Assembly (NCBI GenBank): GCA_949841045.1
Contig: CATKXS010000011.1
Coordinates: 1 to 39,752, forward strand
Origin: an uncultured Clostridia bacterium
GTDB taxonomy: Bacteria > Bacillota > Clostridia > Christensenellales > UBA1242
Direction: 5' to 3'
DNA length: 39,752 bases
Of this stretch, positions 19,101 through 27,646 are shown piece by piece. The notes below the pieces were generated by a model. It had not been told where the DNA came from, made no database searches, and saw nothing but the letters and a program-made list of their open reading frames with translations. A program made the translations under genes and the position numbers. Position 1 is the first letter of the stretch. The number at the start of each line of letters is the position of its first letter.

Positions 19101-19715
19101 ATGATAATAAAGAGGTTTATTTCCAAGCTTTTAGATTCAAATGTTTATATTCTTGAAAAAGACAATGAGATTCTTATTATTGATAGTGGCGTCGAGGTAA
19201 AAGATGTTGAGAAGGTGATAGGAAACAAAAAGGTAGTTGGTTTGCTACTTACTCATGGTCATTTTGACCATAGTGCTTATTGTCTTGATTATGCTAAAGC
19301 TTTTAACACCAAGATTTACGCCAGTGACAAAATTAAAGATACATTAACCGATAAAAAGGCAATTTATAGTGAAAATGGTGAAATTATTGATGATTTTTCA
19401 AATTTTGAGTTTATAAGTGGTGATAAAAAGTTAAAACTCGGTAAATTTGATATTGAATGTTATTATGCGCCTGGGCATTCAAAGTGTTGTGAGTGTTATC
19501 TTATTGAAGGTCAACTTTTTGCTGGAGATGTGCTTTTTAGACGTAGCATTGGAAGAACTGATTTAGTAAGTTCAAGTAGAGATGAAATGTATGATACTCT
19601 AATTAAACTTGAAAAGGTCGAATTTGAGAATGTTTATAGTGGTCATGATGATTCAAGTAGTCATGAGGAGCAACTTAAAAACTTTGCAATTTATAAAAGG
19701 TTTTTAAGAAGATAA
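19101..19715 (+). CDS. MBL-fold metallo-hydrolase
   Basis: LLLTHGHFDHSAY, APGHSKCCECYLIEGQLFAGDVLF, VYSGHDDSS. Confidence 0.95.
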   Translation: MIIKRFISKLLDSNVYILEKDNEILIIDSGVEVKDVEKVIGNKKVVGLLLTHGHFDHSAYCLDYAKAFNTKIYASDKIKDTLTDKKAIYSENGEIIDDFSNFEFISGDKKLKLGKFDIECYYAPGHSKCCECYLIEGQLFAGDVLFRRSIGRTDLVSSSRDEMYDTLIKLEKVEFENVYSGHDDSSSHEEQLKNFAIYKRFLRR

Positions 19716-19730
19716 TTTCATTAAATTACA

Positions 19731-19760
19731 AAAAAACGGCATAAATTCGCCGTTTTTTTC
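19731..19760. terminator. hairpin terminator
   Basis: AACGGCataaattcGCCGTT + T run. Confidence 0.75.
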
Positions 19761-19772
19761 TTGTTTTTATGG

Positions 19773-20687
19773 TTATTTTTTTGATTTTTCTGCTTTTAGA
19801 CGTAAATCTTCGCCTTCAAGGTACACGCAAATTGAAGTTGATTTATCTGCAATTCTGCTTGATATACGTTCATCATAATAATCAAATATATCATATAAAT
19901 CAAGATTTGAAGTGATTATTGTAGGAAGTTTTTTCATCTTTCTTTCGTTAAGAATTTGGTAGAGATAATTTACCGTTATATCTCGCTGTCTAAGTTCAGT
20001 ACCTAAATCGTCTATAAAAAGTATTTCAGCGTCAAGATATTTATTTAAAAGTCTTTGTTTTTCTTCAAGGTCTCGACAAGAATAACTTTTTACAAAATCT
20101 TGGTGCATTGCGAAAGAGGTGGTGAGTAGTACGACTTTGTGTCTTTTTATAAGTTCGTTTGCCATACATTTCATAAGGTGAGTTTTTCCAACACCAGTTT
20201 GTCCTGCAAGATAAACAAGATTTTTATCAAAACTTGAATGACACCATTTTTTCATAACGTCATAGAGTTTAATAATTTCTTCTTTGTTTTTAAATAAATC
20301 AAAGCTTGTTTTGTCAAAATCTTCAAGATTTAAAAATCCGCTTTCAAGTTTCAATATTTTGTTTATTTCATCAATAAGGCAGTCACAATATTTTCCTTCA
20401 ATAAAGCCATTGTCGTTGCATTTCTTGCAAGAGTATTCTGGCTCGATTGAGCCGATTTTTAATTCTTTCAATCTTATATTTAAATCGTTTTTAAGTTTTG
20501 ATACATCTTTATCGTCATCAACGCCATTTTTGGCATTATCAATCATCTTTTCAATATACTTTTGATAAAGACTGTTGAATTTTTCATCTTTTAAAGCCTC
20601 AATTTTGTTGTTAATTGCATTATTATCAGCTTCAAAGTGTCTATCATCAATGATTTTTTTACCTTTTTCTATTATTGTGGCTTTCAT
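19773..20687 (-). CDS. DnaC/DnaI-like helicase-loader AAA+ ATPase
   Basis: LAGQTGVGKTHLMKCMANEL (Walker A), ILFIDDLGTE (Walker B), TIITSNL; downstream of DnaD-like gene. Confidence 0.88.
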   Translation of the reverse strand: MKATIIEKGKKIIDDRHFEADNNAINNKIEALKDEKFNSLYQKYIEKMIDNAKNGVDDDKDVSKLKNDLNIRLKELKIGSIEPEYSCKKCNDNGFIEGKYCDCLIDEINKILKLESGFLNLEDFDKTSFDLFKNKEEIIKLYDVMKKWCHSSFDKNLVYLAGQTGVGKTHLMKCMANELIKRHKVVLLTTSFAMHQDFVKSYSCRDLEEKQRLLNKYLDAEILFIDDLGTELRQRDITVNYLYQILNERKMKKLPTIITSNLDLYDIFDYYDERISSRIADKSTSICVYLEGEDLRLKAEKSKK

Positions 20688-20707
20688 TTTATCTCCTTTG
20701 GTTTATA

Positions 20708-22159
20708 CTATACGTCTATCTCTTCGATTGATTGGAACAGGGCGTTGATTTCGCTATTAGAAAAACTTCTACCTTTGAAGTTCTGCTTTTTAACTTCGGT
20801 TGAAGATGGTTTGTTAATCGGTGAGGTTTGTTTTGCTTCTTGAATTTTCTTTATTCCTTTTTCATGCCAGTCAGCAAGAATACGGCTTAAATATTTGAGC
20901 GGTGAATCTTTATCTTTTGAAAGCTGGGTTGCATAGTCGATAAGTTCGTCGCTAAGTTTCCAGTTTTCTTTCCAAGTCTTATAGTTTTCTCTATCAATGA
21001 AATTTACTATTCTTTTAATGTTTAATATGTCGAGAATGTTTTGTAATTTTTTATCAGTCTCTAAAAGTTCGCCCATATATTCATTGAAAGCGTCCAAAGA
21101 TAAGAGACCTAATTTATAGAATTTGAGAATTGACCTATCCATGCCGTCAAGTGTGCGGATTGAGTTTTTAAAGCAGTACTGGGCCACTTCTAAAAGTAGT
21201 GCTCTGTCAAAACCTAAATTTATCCATTTTAAAATATAGTTTTCGACAATCGCTTCAAGGTTTTCATAGAAAAGACCCAAAGACTTATTTATATCCTTAG
21301 CAAGGGTGTATAATTCTTGTTTTTCCTTTTCAAAGCTTTCAATTTCTTGAATTGAGAAAAGCTTCATTTCATAGTATTTTGTTAACTTTTCATCACATTT
21401 TTCAATAGAAAACCTATTTTTACCTTTAAATGTCTTTGAAATATGCAAAATTGTCTCAAGATTAAAGCCATAATCGTTGAGCCATTTGTTGACTATGCTA
21501 CGTTCTTCAACATATGGTGCGCGTTTTATTCCTACAGCGTTAAATATTTCAGTAAGTTCTGATGACTTTTCTTCAAATCGATTAAGTCGCTCTTCAACTT
21601 GCATAGTGCTGGTTATTCCTTCGTTTGCCCAATTTCTGGCAACAGTCAAAATATAATTATAACCTACAGCGCTTTGTTTTGTTTCAACGCAATATTTCAT
21701 AATCATAAGAAGTGCTTCTTGTTCAACGTGATAGCGTTCTAAGAAATCATAATATTCTTGATATTCATGTTTGGAAATGCTCCGCTTGCCCATAAAGATT
21801 TCATTTGCTTGTTGATTAAAAGTAGTATATTTATCAGGTTTGTAAAGCTTATTTGCAGACAGCACATTCTTTAGAGGGATATAAGTCACTTCAAGAGGGT
21901 TTGTTCTTAATATTTGCACAAGCCCTTGTTCTTCCCAATATTTGAATGCATCCATAACTTCGTCTTCGCTTAAATTTAAAATTCTTGCCATGTTTGCAAG
22001 AGAGTTGTCAAAGGCGTTTGAAGAGCAAAGATAAAGTCCATATATATAGATTACCACGTGGTTTGGCTGTGCATATGGAAGATAGTCGTTTATGAAGATG
22101 TTGTCAAGCTCGGTTTTTGAGCTTGCTATAAATTCAGTTGAAAATTTACAAAATGACAT
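20708..22159 (-). CDS. DnaD/DnaB-like replication initiation protein
   Basis: DnaD-like repeats (ERSIVNKWLNDYGFNLETILHI...; ALLLEVAQYCFKNSIRTLDGMDRSILKFYKLGL); adjacent to helicase loader. Confidence 0.8.
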   Translation of the reverse strand: MSFCKFSTEFIASSKTELDNIFINDYLPYAQPNHVVIYIYGLYLCSSNAFDNSLANMARILNLSEDEVMDAFKYWEEQGLVQILRTNPLEVTYIPLKNVLSANKLYKPDKYTTFNQQANEIFMGKRSISKHEYQEYYDFLERYHVEQEALLMIMKYCVETKQSAVGYNYILTVARNWANEGITSTMQVEERLNRFEEKSSELTEIFNAVGIKRAPYVEERSIVNKWLNDYGFNLETILHISKTFKGKNRFSIEKCDEKLTKYYEMKLFSIQEIESFEKEKQELYTLAKDINKSLGLFYENLEAIVENYILKWINLGFDRALLLEVAQYCFKNSIRTLDGMDRSILKFYKLGLLSLDAFNEYMGELLETDKKLQNILDILNIKRIVNFIDRENYKTWKENWKLSDELIDYATQLSKDKDSPLKYLSRILADWHEKGIKKIQEAKQTSPINKPSSTEVKKQNFKGRSFSNSEINALFQSIEEIDV

Positions 22160-22288
22160 TTTGTGCTCCTAAGAATATTTTTGCTTTCCATTGTATTCTA
22201 TCACATTAAACAATTTTTTACAAGAAAAATTGATTTATAATTTAGGCTTGTTTGTAATATTTAATTTTTTGTCAAGGTATATTATAGC

Positions 22289-23806
22289 ATGATAAAAAAG
22301 ATATTTGATAAAAAGAATTTAAAAATAATTGTTCCAGCTGTTATAGTTGTACTGGTTATGCTGGTTATTTTAATAGTAAGTCTAACTAAAAAAGATGATA
22401 ATGTTCAAGGACTTCATAATTACAAACTTCAACTTTCTTATAATGATGAGAGCAAAGTTCTTAGTGGTAGCGAAGAGGTGGAGTATTATAACAATAGTGA
22501 AAATATGTTTACTTCTTTATATTTTCATCTCTATCCAAATGCATTTAGAGAAGGAGCAAGTTGCAAAGTTGTCTCTTCAGTAAATGAGAGTAATGCTTAT
22601 CCAAATGGAAAGGATTATGGCTATATTAATATTAAAAAGGTTGAAAGTGATGAAGGAGAACTTTCGTTTCAAATCGCTGGTGAAGATGAAAATATCTTGG
22701 TGGTTGAACTTGGAGGTGAGCTTTATCCTGATGAGATAGCAAAAGTGAAGATAGATTTTGAAGTTAAACTTGCCAATATTCATCATAGGCTTGGCTATGG
22801 AGATAAGACAATAAACTTTGGCAATTTTTATCCTATAGCATGCGTTTATGAAGAAGGCATAGGTTTTAGTACAAATCTTTATCATTCAAATGGTGACCCA
22901 TTTTTTAGCGAGTGTTCAAACTATGAAGTCGAGATAAGTTATGACAAGGTTTTTGAGATTGCAAGCAGTGGAGTGGAAGTGAGTTCGGTGCTGGATAATC
23001 AAAAAATCACAAAAACGTTTAAAGCAAAAAGTGTAAGAGATTTTTGTTTTGTGCTAAGTGAAAACTTTGAAAAGACTTCGAGCAAGGTGGACGGTGTGGT
23101 CATAAATTATTTTGGCTATAAAGGTGACGAAAACCTTGAAACATGTCTAGATGTCAGCGGTGATGCAATCAAAACTTTTAACAAACTTTTTGGAGATTAT
23201 CCATATGAGGAGATTTCCATTGTGAAGGCAAATTTCATTCATGGAGGTATGGAATTCCCTAATATAGTACTAATAAGTGACAATGTTGAGCTCCAAGAAG
23301 ATTATAACTATGTTATCGTCCATGAAATTGCTCATCAGTGGTGGTATGGAGTTGTTGGTAATGATGAGTATAACTATGCTTGGATTGATGAAGGGCTTGC
23401 AGAATATAGCACATTATTATTTTTTGAAGAGAATTCAAAATATGGATATAATTATAAGGAAATGACAAATAATGCGCTTGAAAATTACTTAACTTTCGAA
23501 GAAGTGTATAGAAAAGTTACAGGAACAGTTGATGGACGCATGCAACGCCCACTTGATGAATTTAATACTGAGCCTGAATATGCTCAATGTGTCTATACTA
23601 AAGGTGTTCTTTTATTTAACAATATTAGAGACCTTATTGGTAGAAAAAAATTGATTAAGACTCTTGAGGGGATTTATTCAGTTTATTCCTTTAAAAACAT
23701 TACACCAGAAGAATTTGTTCATGAGTTTGAAAAGGCGGGCGGAAAAGCAATGGTTGGCGTCTTCAATAGTTGGCTTAATGGAAAAGTTATATTGACGAAG
23801 AATTAG
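22289..23806 (+). CDS. M1-family metallopeptidase
   Basis: HGGMEFPNIVLI and HEIAHQWWYGVVGNDEYNYAWIDEGLAEYS zinc motif. Confidence 0.95.
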   Translation: MIKKIFDKKNLKIIVPAVIVVLVMLVILIVSLTKKDDNVQGLHNYKLQLSYNDESKVLSGSEEVEYYNNSENMFTSLYFHLYPNAFREGASCKVVSSVNESNAYPNGKDYGYINIKKVESDEGELSFQIAGEDENILVVELGGELYPDEIAKVKIDFEVKLANIHHRLGYGDKTINFGNFYPIACVYEEGIGFSTNLYHSNGDPFFSECSNYEVEISYDKVFEIASSGVEVSSVLDNQKITKTFKAKSVRDFCFVLSENFEKTSSKVDGVVINYFGYKGDENLETCLDVSGDAIKTFNKLFGDYPYEEISIVKANFIHGGMEFPNIVLISDNVELQEDYNYVIVHEIAHQWWYGVVGNDEYNYAWIDEGLAEYSTLLFFEENSKYGYNYKEMTNNALENYLTFEEVYRKVTGTVDGRMQRPLDEFNTEPEYAQCVYTKGVLLFNNIRDLIGRKKLIKTLEGIYSVYSFKNITPEEFVHEFEKAGGKAMVGVFNSWLNGKVILTKN

Positions 23807-23857
23807 AAATAAACTTATTTTAATTTTTAAAAAAATTTAATTTTTATATTAATAAAA

Positions 23858-23880
23858 AGCGGAGTGTCCGCTTTTTTATT
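23858..23880. terminator. hairpin terminator
   Basis: aaGCGGAgtgTCCGCttttttattt. Confidence 0.8.
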
Positions 23881-23975
23881 TTTCAATATTATATTTATTG
23901 AAGAAATTTAAGAAATTTTAAATTATAGTTGACAATTTTTTAAATATATATTATAATCATCAATGTTTCAAGTTT

Positions 23976-24051
23976 GGACTGCTAGCTCAGTTGGTAGAGC
24001 ATCTGACTCTTAATCAGGGGGTCCGGGGTTCGAGCCCCCGGCAGTCCACCA
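23976..24051 (+). tRNA. tRNA-Lys (CTT)
   Basis: GGACTGCTAGCTCAGTTGGTAGAGCATCTGACTCTTAATCAGGGGGTCCGGGGTTCGAGCCCCCGGCAGTCCACCA; promoter TTGACA/TATAAT upstream. Confidence 0.97.
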
Positions 24052-24057
24052 AAAAAT

Positions 24058-24080
24058 GACGGGAAAGCCCGTCTTTTTTT
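24058..24080 (+). terminator. terminator after tRNA-Lys
   Basis: GACGGGaaagCCCGTCttttttt. Confidence 0.85.
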
Positions 24081-24081
24081 A

Positions 24082-24228
24082 TGCCGGGAGCTAGCAACTG
24101 AAGTTGCTATGGCGTCCGCCATACGAACCCCAGACCAAGTCCGAGTCGGAGCTTTTAAGCTCGGTCATTCGACTTTTCTGTTTCTCCCGAAACAGGTCTC
24201 ATACTACGAGCCCCCGGCAGTCCACCAA
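24082..24228 (+). other. structured element ending in a displaced tRNA-Lys 3' end
   Basis: outer arms TGCCGGG (24082-24088)/CCCGGCA (24213-24219); internal hairpins GCAACTgaAGTTGC, ATGGCgtccGCCAT, AAGTC..GACTT, CTGTTTctcccgAAACAG; 24207-24228 identical to 24031-24052. Confidence 0.75.
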
Positions 24229-24236
24229 CCTAAACT

Positions 24237-24349
24237 CTGTAAGAACACTGAAACAAATTTTCAGGCATCGATTAAATCGCTCCACCAAACCATTTGCTGT
24301 ACGAACACTTAAACGAATGTTCAGACAGCGACTAAGTCGCTCAACCAAA
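24237..24349 (+). repeat. two 53-nt direct repeats (period 60), each with hairpin(s) and a C(C/A)ACCAAA tail
   Basis: 44/53 matches between 24237-24289 and 24297-24349 by eye. Confidence 0.85.
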
Positions 24350-24355
24350 TATATA

Positions 24356-24378
24356 ACGGTGAAAAGCCGTCTTTTTTA
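24356..24378 (+). terminator. second terminator closing the Lys hairpin array
   Basis: ACGGtgaaaaGCCGTctttttta, resembles the 24058 terminator. Confidence 0.75.
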
Positions 24379-24392
24379 TTGTTTTTTAAGTG

Positions 24393-24914
24393 TTAATCTT
24401 TAAAATCCACATATACTTTGCTTTCTTGGGGACCTATGCTATTTTGATATTTGCCGTTATATAATTTGATTTTTCCTAAAGTTTTCCAAAACATGATTTG
24501 TCCTATTTTCATGCCTTTATAAATTCTAAGGGGTTGGACAGCATGAAGTTGAAAAGTTAAGTTGCCTTTAAAACCAATATCTACAAGTTCGGCGGTTATT
24601 TGAACAAATAAACCAAGTCTTCCTGTCGAGCTTCTTCCAGTTAGAGTAGGCACGAAATAGTCGCTCCCCAAAATTTCTTTTGTAAAGCCAAGATAAATTT
24701 TGTTTGGCTTTAAGACAAGCCCTTCGTCTGGAATTTTTATGATTTTTGTTTTAAGTTCTTTTTTGCTGTCAAGAATTTCGTCATCATATACTTTTAAATA
24801 ATCGCCAAGCTCTACGTTATAACTGTTTGGATTTACATTTTTTTCGTTAAATGGTGAGATAGTAATTTTGTTTTTACGTACCTGTTTTTTGATTTCGTTG
24901 CCCGTAAGTATCAT
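24393..24914 (-). CDS. dCTP deaminase/dUTPase-family paralog 1
   Basis: GRSSTGRLGLFVQITAELVDIGFKGNLTFQLHAVQPLRIYKGMKIGQ. Confidence 0.88.
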   Translation of the reverse strand: MILTGNEIKKQVRKNKITISPFNEKNVNPNSYNVELGDYLKVYDDEILDSKKELKTKIIKIPDEGLVLKPNKIYLGFTKEILGSDYFVPTLTGRSSTGRLGLFVQITAELVDIGFKGNLTFQLHAVQPLRIYKGMKIGQIMFWKTLGKIKLYNGKYQNSIGPQESKVYVDFKD

Positions 24915-25432
24915 TTTAACTCCTTATAAAACTTGCTTATTTGTGCCGATTGAAATTGTTTGTATTCGCCATTTTTATATGTGCGAGTCTTTCTGCCTTT
25001 TATCTTCCAAAAGGTGACTTGACCTATCTTCATGAGGGGATAAACTCTAAGTGGCTGAACGACTTTAAGTTCAAGCGTCCATGAATGGAAAGTTCCCACA
25101 TGACCGAGCGGGGCGGTGATTTGAAGAAAAAGTCCAAGTCTGCCCATTGAACTTCGGCCTATAAGTTGTGTCACAAAATTATCGCTTCCGATTTTTTCAT
25201 AGGTGCTGGCGAGATATAATTTGCCAGGCTTTAAAATGTAACCGCTCTCTGGAATGATGATTTTCCTAAACTTTGGTTTTTCTTTTGCGTCTAGGTCAGT
25301 GTCAAATTCAATAAGCTGGTCAGCAAGCCGATAATTATAGCTATTTGGATTTAATAATTCTTCATTAAAAGGCTGGATTTTAATGCGATTTTTACGCACT
25401 TGTTTGATAATTTCTAATTTTGTTAAAATCAT
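24911..25432 (-). CDS. dCTP deaminase/dUTPase-family paralog 2
   Basis: GRSSMGRLGLFLQITAPLGHVGTFHSWTLELKVVQPLRVYPLMKIGQ; overlaps paralog 1 by 4 nt. Confidence 0.88.
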   Translation of the reverse strand: MILTKLEIIKQVRKNRIKIQPFNEELLNPNSYNYRLADQLIEFDTDLDAKEKPKFRKIIIPESGYILKPGKLYLASTYEKIGSDNFVTQLIGRSSMGRLGLFLQITAPLGHVGTFHSWTLELKVVQPLRVYPLMKIGQVTFWKIKGRKTRTYKNGEYKQFQSAQISKFYKELK

Positions 25433-25466
25433 AGTTCACCTAGTTTGTTTAAGGTTTATTGTATAT

Positions 25467-26177
25467 TTAAGATTTGATAGTTGCCCATGCCTCAGGGGTT
25501 CTGAAGTCTATAGGTAGCAAATTTAGATATGAGTCAATTCTAATAATAAGTTGAAAGGTGTTATGGCAGTTTTGTGCGATTAAAAAGTCTCGAATATTGT
25601 CGATTATATTATGTAATTTTGAAATTATATAAGAAATATCATAATTACTAAAATGGCTTTTCTCTATCATTTTTTCATTAAATCTTTTTACATGAAATAT
25701 ATTGCCATGATTATAAGGAAATTCAACCATTAAATAGGGTGAATTATCTCTTGTTGATACGCCAGGAACGACTGAGGGAATAAAACTTATTCTGTCTATA
25801 AAATCGGTGTTTTCTTGGGTACTGAATTGAACAATTGCAAGTTTGTCACTATAATAGTTCTCATTTTGCTTAAATTTGTGACATTCTACACAAAAGATAA
25901 ACCTATCTTCAAATTCTTCTGCACCTATTTTAAGGTCTGATAAAGTTTTGAAAAAACGATTGTCCTTGCATTTTATATCGCTCAAAAATGCATATTTATT
26001 GTCGCCACTTCGCTTTAAAACTAGGGTGTCATAACTGCCAGACAAATTTAACTCTATAAGTTCTTTTTTGGAATCAACGAAATAAAGTTCAATTCGATTT
26101 TTGTTAAAATAATATGGAAAATTCTCATACAAGAATTTTAAACCTAAAACTCTATTAAAAGTTGGCAATTCTATCAT
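25467..26177 (-). CDS. hypothetical protein in nucleotide operon
   Basis: ORF overlapping neighbour by 4 nt; no family recognised; one VECHKFK Cys/His motif. Confidence 0.7.
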   Translation of the reverse strand: MIELPTFNRVLGLKFLYENFPYYFNKNRIELYFVDSKKELIELNLSGSYDTLVLKRSGDNKYAFLSDIKCKDNRFFKTLSDLKIGAEEFEDRFIFCVECHKFKQNENYYSDKLAIVQFSTQENTDFIDRISFIPSVVPGVSTRDNSPYLMVEFPYNHGNIFHVKRFNEKMIEKSHFSNYDISYIISKLHNIIDNIRDFLIAQNCHNTFQLIIRIDSYLNLLPIDFRTPEAWATIKS

Positions 26178-26698
26178 AATTTTTCCTCGCTTAATATTTT
26201 ATTAATCAGATTTAACAGGTTGTTTTGATATTCTTCAATTGTGCCAAGATTGTCGAGTTCATAGTCGCAAGGAAGTTCGTTTTGCCATTCAAGGCTGAGT
26301 TTTGTGTTTGCCTCAGTGTGGTCTTGGCGCTCTCTTTTGTAGCCATTTATTTTTATAAAAACAAAGCCTAAATCTTTTAAATATTGAAAATCTGGTGGTC
26401 TGCAATCATCATTTGTTATAATGCCGTCATAGTCATAAAAATTGTCTAGCTTTTTAGTGAAATTATCGAGAATAAAAGTTGGATTCTCTTTTCGTATTTT
26501 GCTTCCTAGAAATTGCAAGAGTTCGCCGTCTTGTTTTTCTTTCATTTGAGTGCCAAGAAAGGTATAAAAATAATCTTGAAGTTCATAGAGGGGAGAGGCG
26601 AGTTTAATGTTTTTGATTTTAAAGTGTTTTTCCAAAATCTTTATGGCCCTGCTTTTACCATATCCGCTTGGTGCAATAAAACAAATCTTTTTATTCAT
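26174..26698 (-). CDS. P-loop NTPase, possible (deoxy)nucleoside monophosphate kinase-like
   Basis: KICFIAPSGYGKSRAIKIL Walker A; start at 26698 has RBS AGGAGA. Confidence 0.75.
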   Translation of the reverse strand: MNKKICFIAPSGYGKSRAIKILEKHFKIKNIKLASPLYELQDYFYTFLGTQMKEKQDGELLQFLGSKIRKENPTFILDNFTKKLDNFYDYDGIITNDDCRPPDFQYLKDLGFVFIKINGYKRERQDHTEANTKLSLEWQNELPCDYELDNLGTIEEYQNNLLNLINKILSEEKL

Positions 26699-26716
26699 AT
26701 TTTTCTCCTTAAATAA

Positions 26717-26735
26717 ATGTGTAAAATTTACGCTT
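26717..26735. promoter_or_regulatory. candidate operator for Nudix regulator
   Basis: ATGTGTAAAaTTTACGCTT, imperfect palindrome matching the 27496 site. Confidence 0.6.
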
Positions 26736-26798
26736 TTGTTGTTTTTATAAAACACGATTTTCATCGTGTTATATTTGTTATCTCATAATTCAAAATTT

Positions 26799-27476
26799 CT
26801 ATTTATAAAAACTTATTGATGAGATTTTGTCAGTAAATCTATAAAGTTTGGTTGCTTTTTTATTTTCTTCTTTTATGGTTTGGTTTGTTTCAGCTATTAT
26901 ACCGTCAGACAATAGTTTTTTTCTGAAATTTCGTCTGTCAAGTTCTTTATCCAGTATTTTCTCGTATGCGATTTGAAGTTCGGGCAGGGTGAAAGTGTCT
27001 GGATATAATTTCTTTATGATAGTCGAAGTAAAGATTTTCTCTTTTAATGTTGCAATAGCTTTTTCTAGTATTTCCTGATGGTCATAACCAAGAGGGGGCA
27101 CTCTGTCTATCTCAAACCAGTCAGCATCTGATGCTTTTTCAGTTTGTTTGAACTTTTCAATAATACTAGAGTCGCTGACGCCAATATATCCTATTGCAAT
27201 CATTCTGCGAATAGGTGAGCGGTCTGGTTTTGTGAAAACATCAAACATTTCAAAGTCTATATTTTTAATACAGGTCTTTTCATAAAGCTCACGTTTCATT
27301 GCTTCTTCGCCAGTTTCAGTATTGTAAGCACATCCTCCAACCATTATCCATTTGCCTTTAAATGGCTCGTTTTTTCTTTTGATTAGAAGTACTTTAAATT
27401 TGCCTTTATCAATGGTGAAAAGTGCGAGAACTACGTGCAAACCTTGATTATTATATCGAGGGTCGTTTGCCTTCAT
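26799..27476 (-). CDS. NrtR-like transcriptional regulator (Nudix domain + C-terminal winged helix)
   Basis: N-terminal Nudix fold (GKWIMVGGCAYNTETGEEAMKRELYEKT), C-terminal LPELQIAYEKILDKELDRRNFRKKLL; RBS GGAGG before ATG 27476. Confidence 0.85.
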   Translation of the reverse strand: MKANDPRYNNQGLHVVLALFTIDKGKFKVLLIKRKNEPFKGKWIMVGGCAYNTETGEEAMKRELYEKTCIKNIDFEMFDVFTKPDRSPIRRMIAIGYIGVSDSSIIEKFKQTEKASDADWFEIDRVPPLGYDHQEILEKAIATLKEKIFTSTIIKKLYPDTFTLPELQIAYEKILDKELDRRNFRKKLLSDGIIAETNQTIKEENKKATKLYRFTDKISSISFYK

Positions 27477-27495
27477 TTTTGCCTCCAAATATATT

Positions 27496-27514
27496 ATGCG
27501 TAAATTTTACGCAT
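27496..27514. promoter_or_regulatory. candidate autoregulatory operator
   Basis: perfect palindrome ATGCGTAAA-t-TTTACGCAT just upstream of regulator start. Confidence 0.7.
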
Positions 27515-27616
27515 TTGTCAAGTGGTTAATTGAATTTTTTGTGCATTATGCACATTTTAATAATATTTTTATGAAATGAATAGGGGATTAGAGGGTAGAA
27601 AGATAAAAGATAATTA

Positions 27617-27646
27617 AAAAAATCCACTAAGAAAGTGGATTTAATA
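27617..27646 (-). terminator. terminator-like hairpin after degV
   Basis: AATCCACTaagaaAGTGGATT. Confidence 0.65.

Noticed and set aside
24237-24349. Possible CRISPR array
   Set aside because: Only two degenerate 53-nt units with 7-nt gaps; no constant repeats with unique spacers and no cas genes nearby.
24104-24403. ORFs of 99 aa and 67 aa over the Lys hairpin array
   Set aside because: Arg/Ser-rich translation of inverted repeats; no RBS and no family features.
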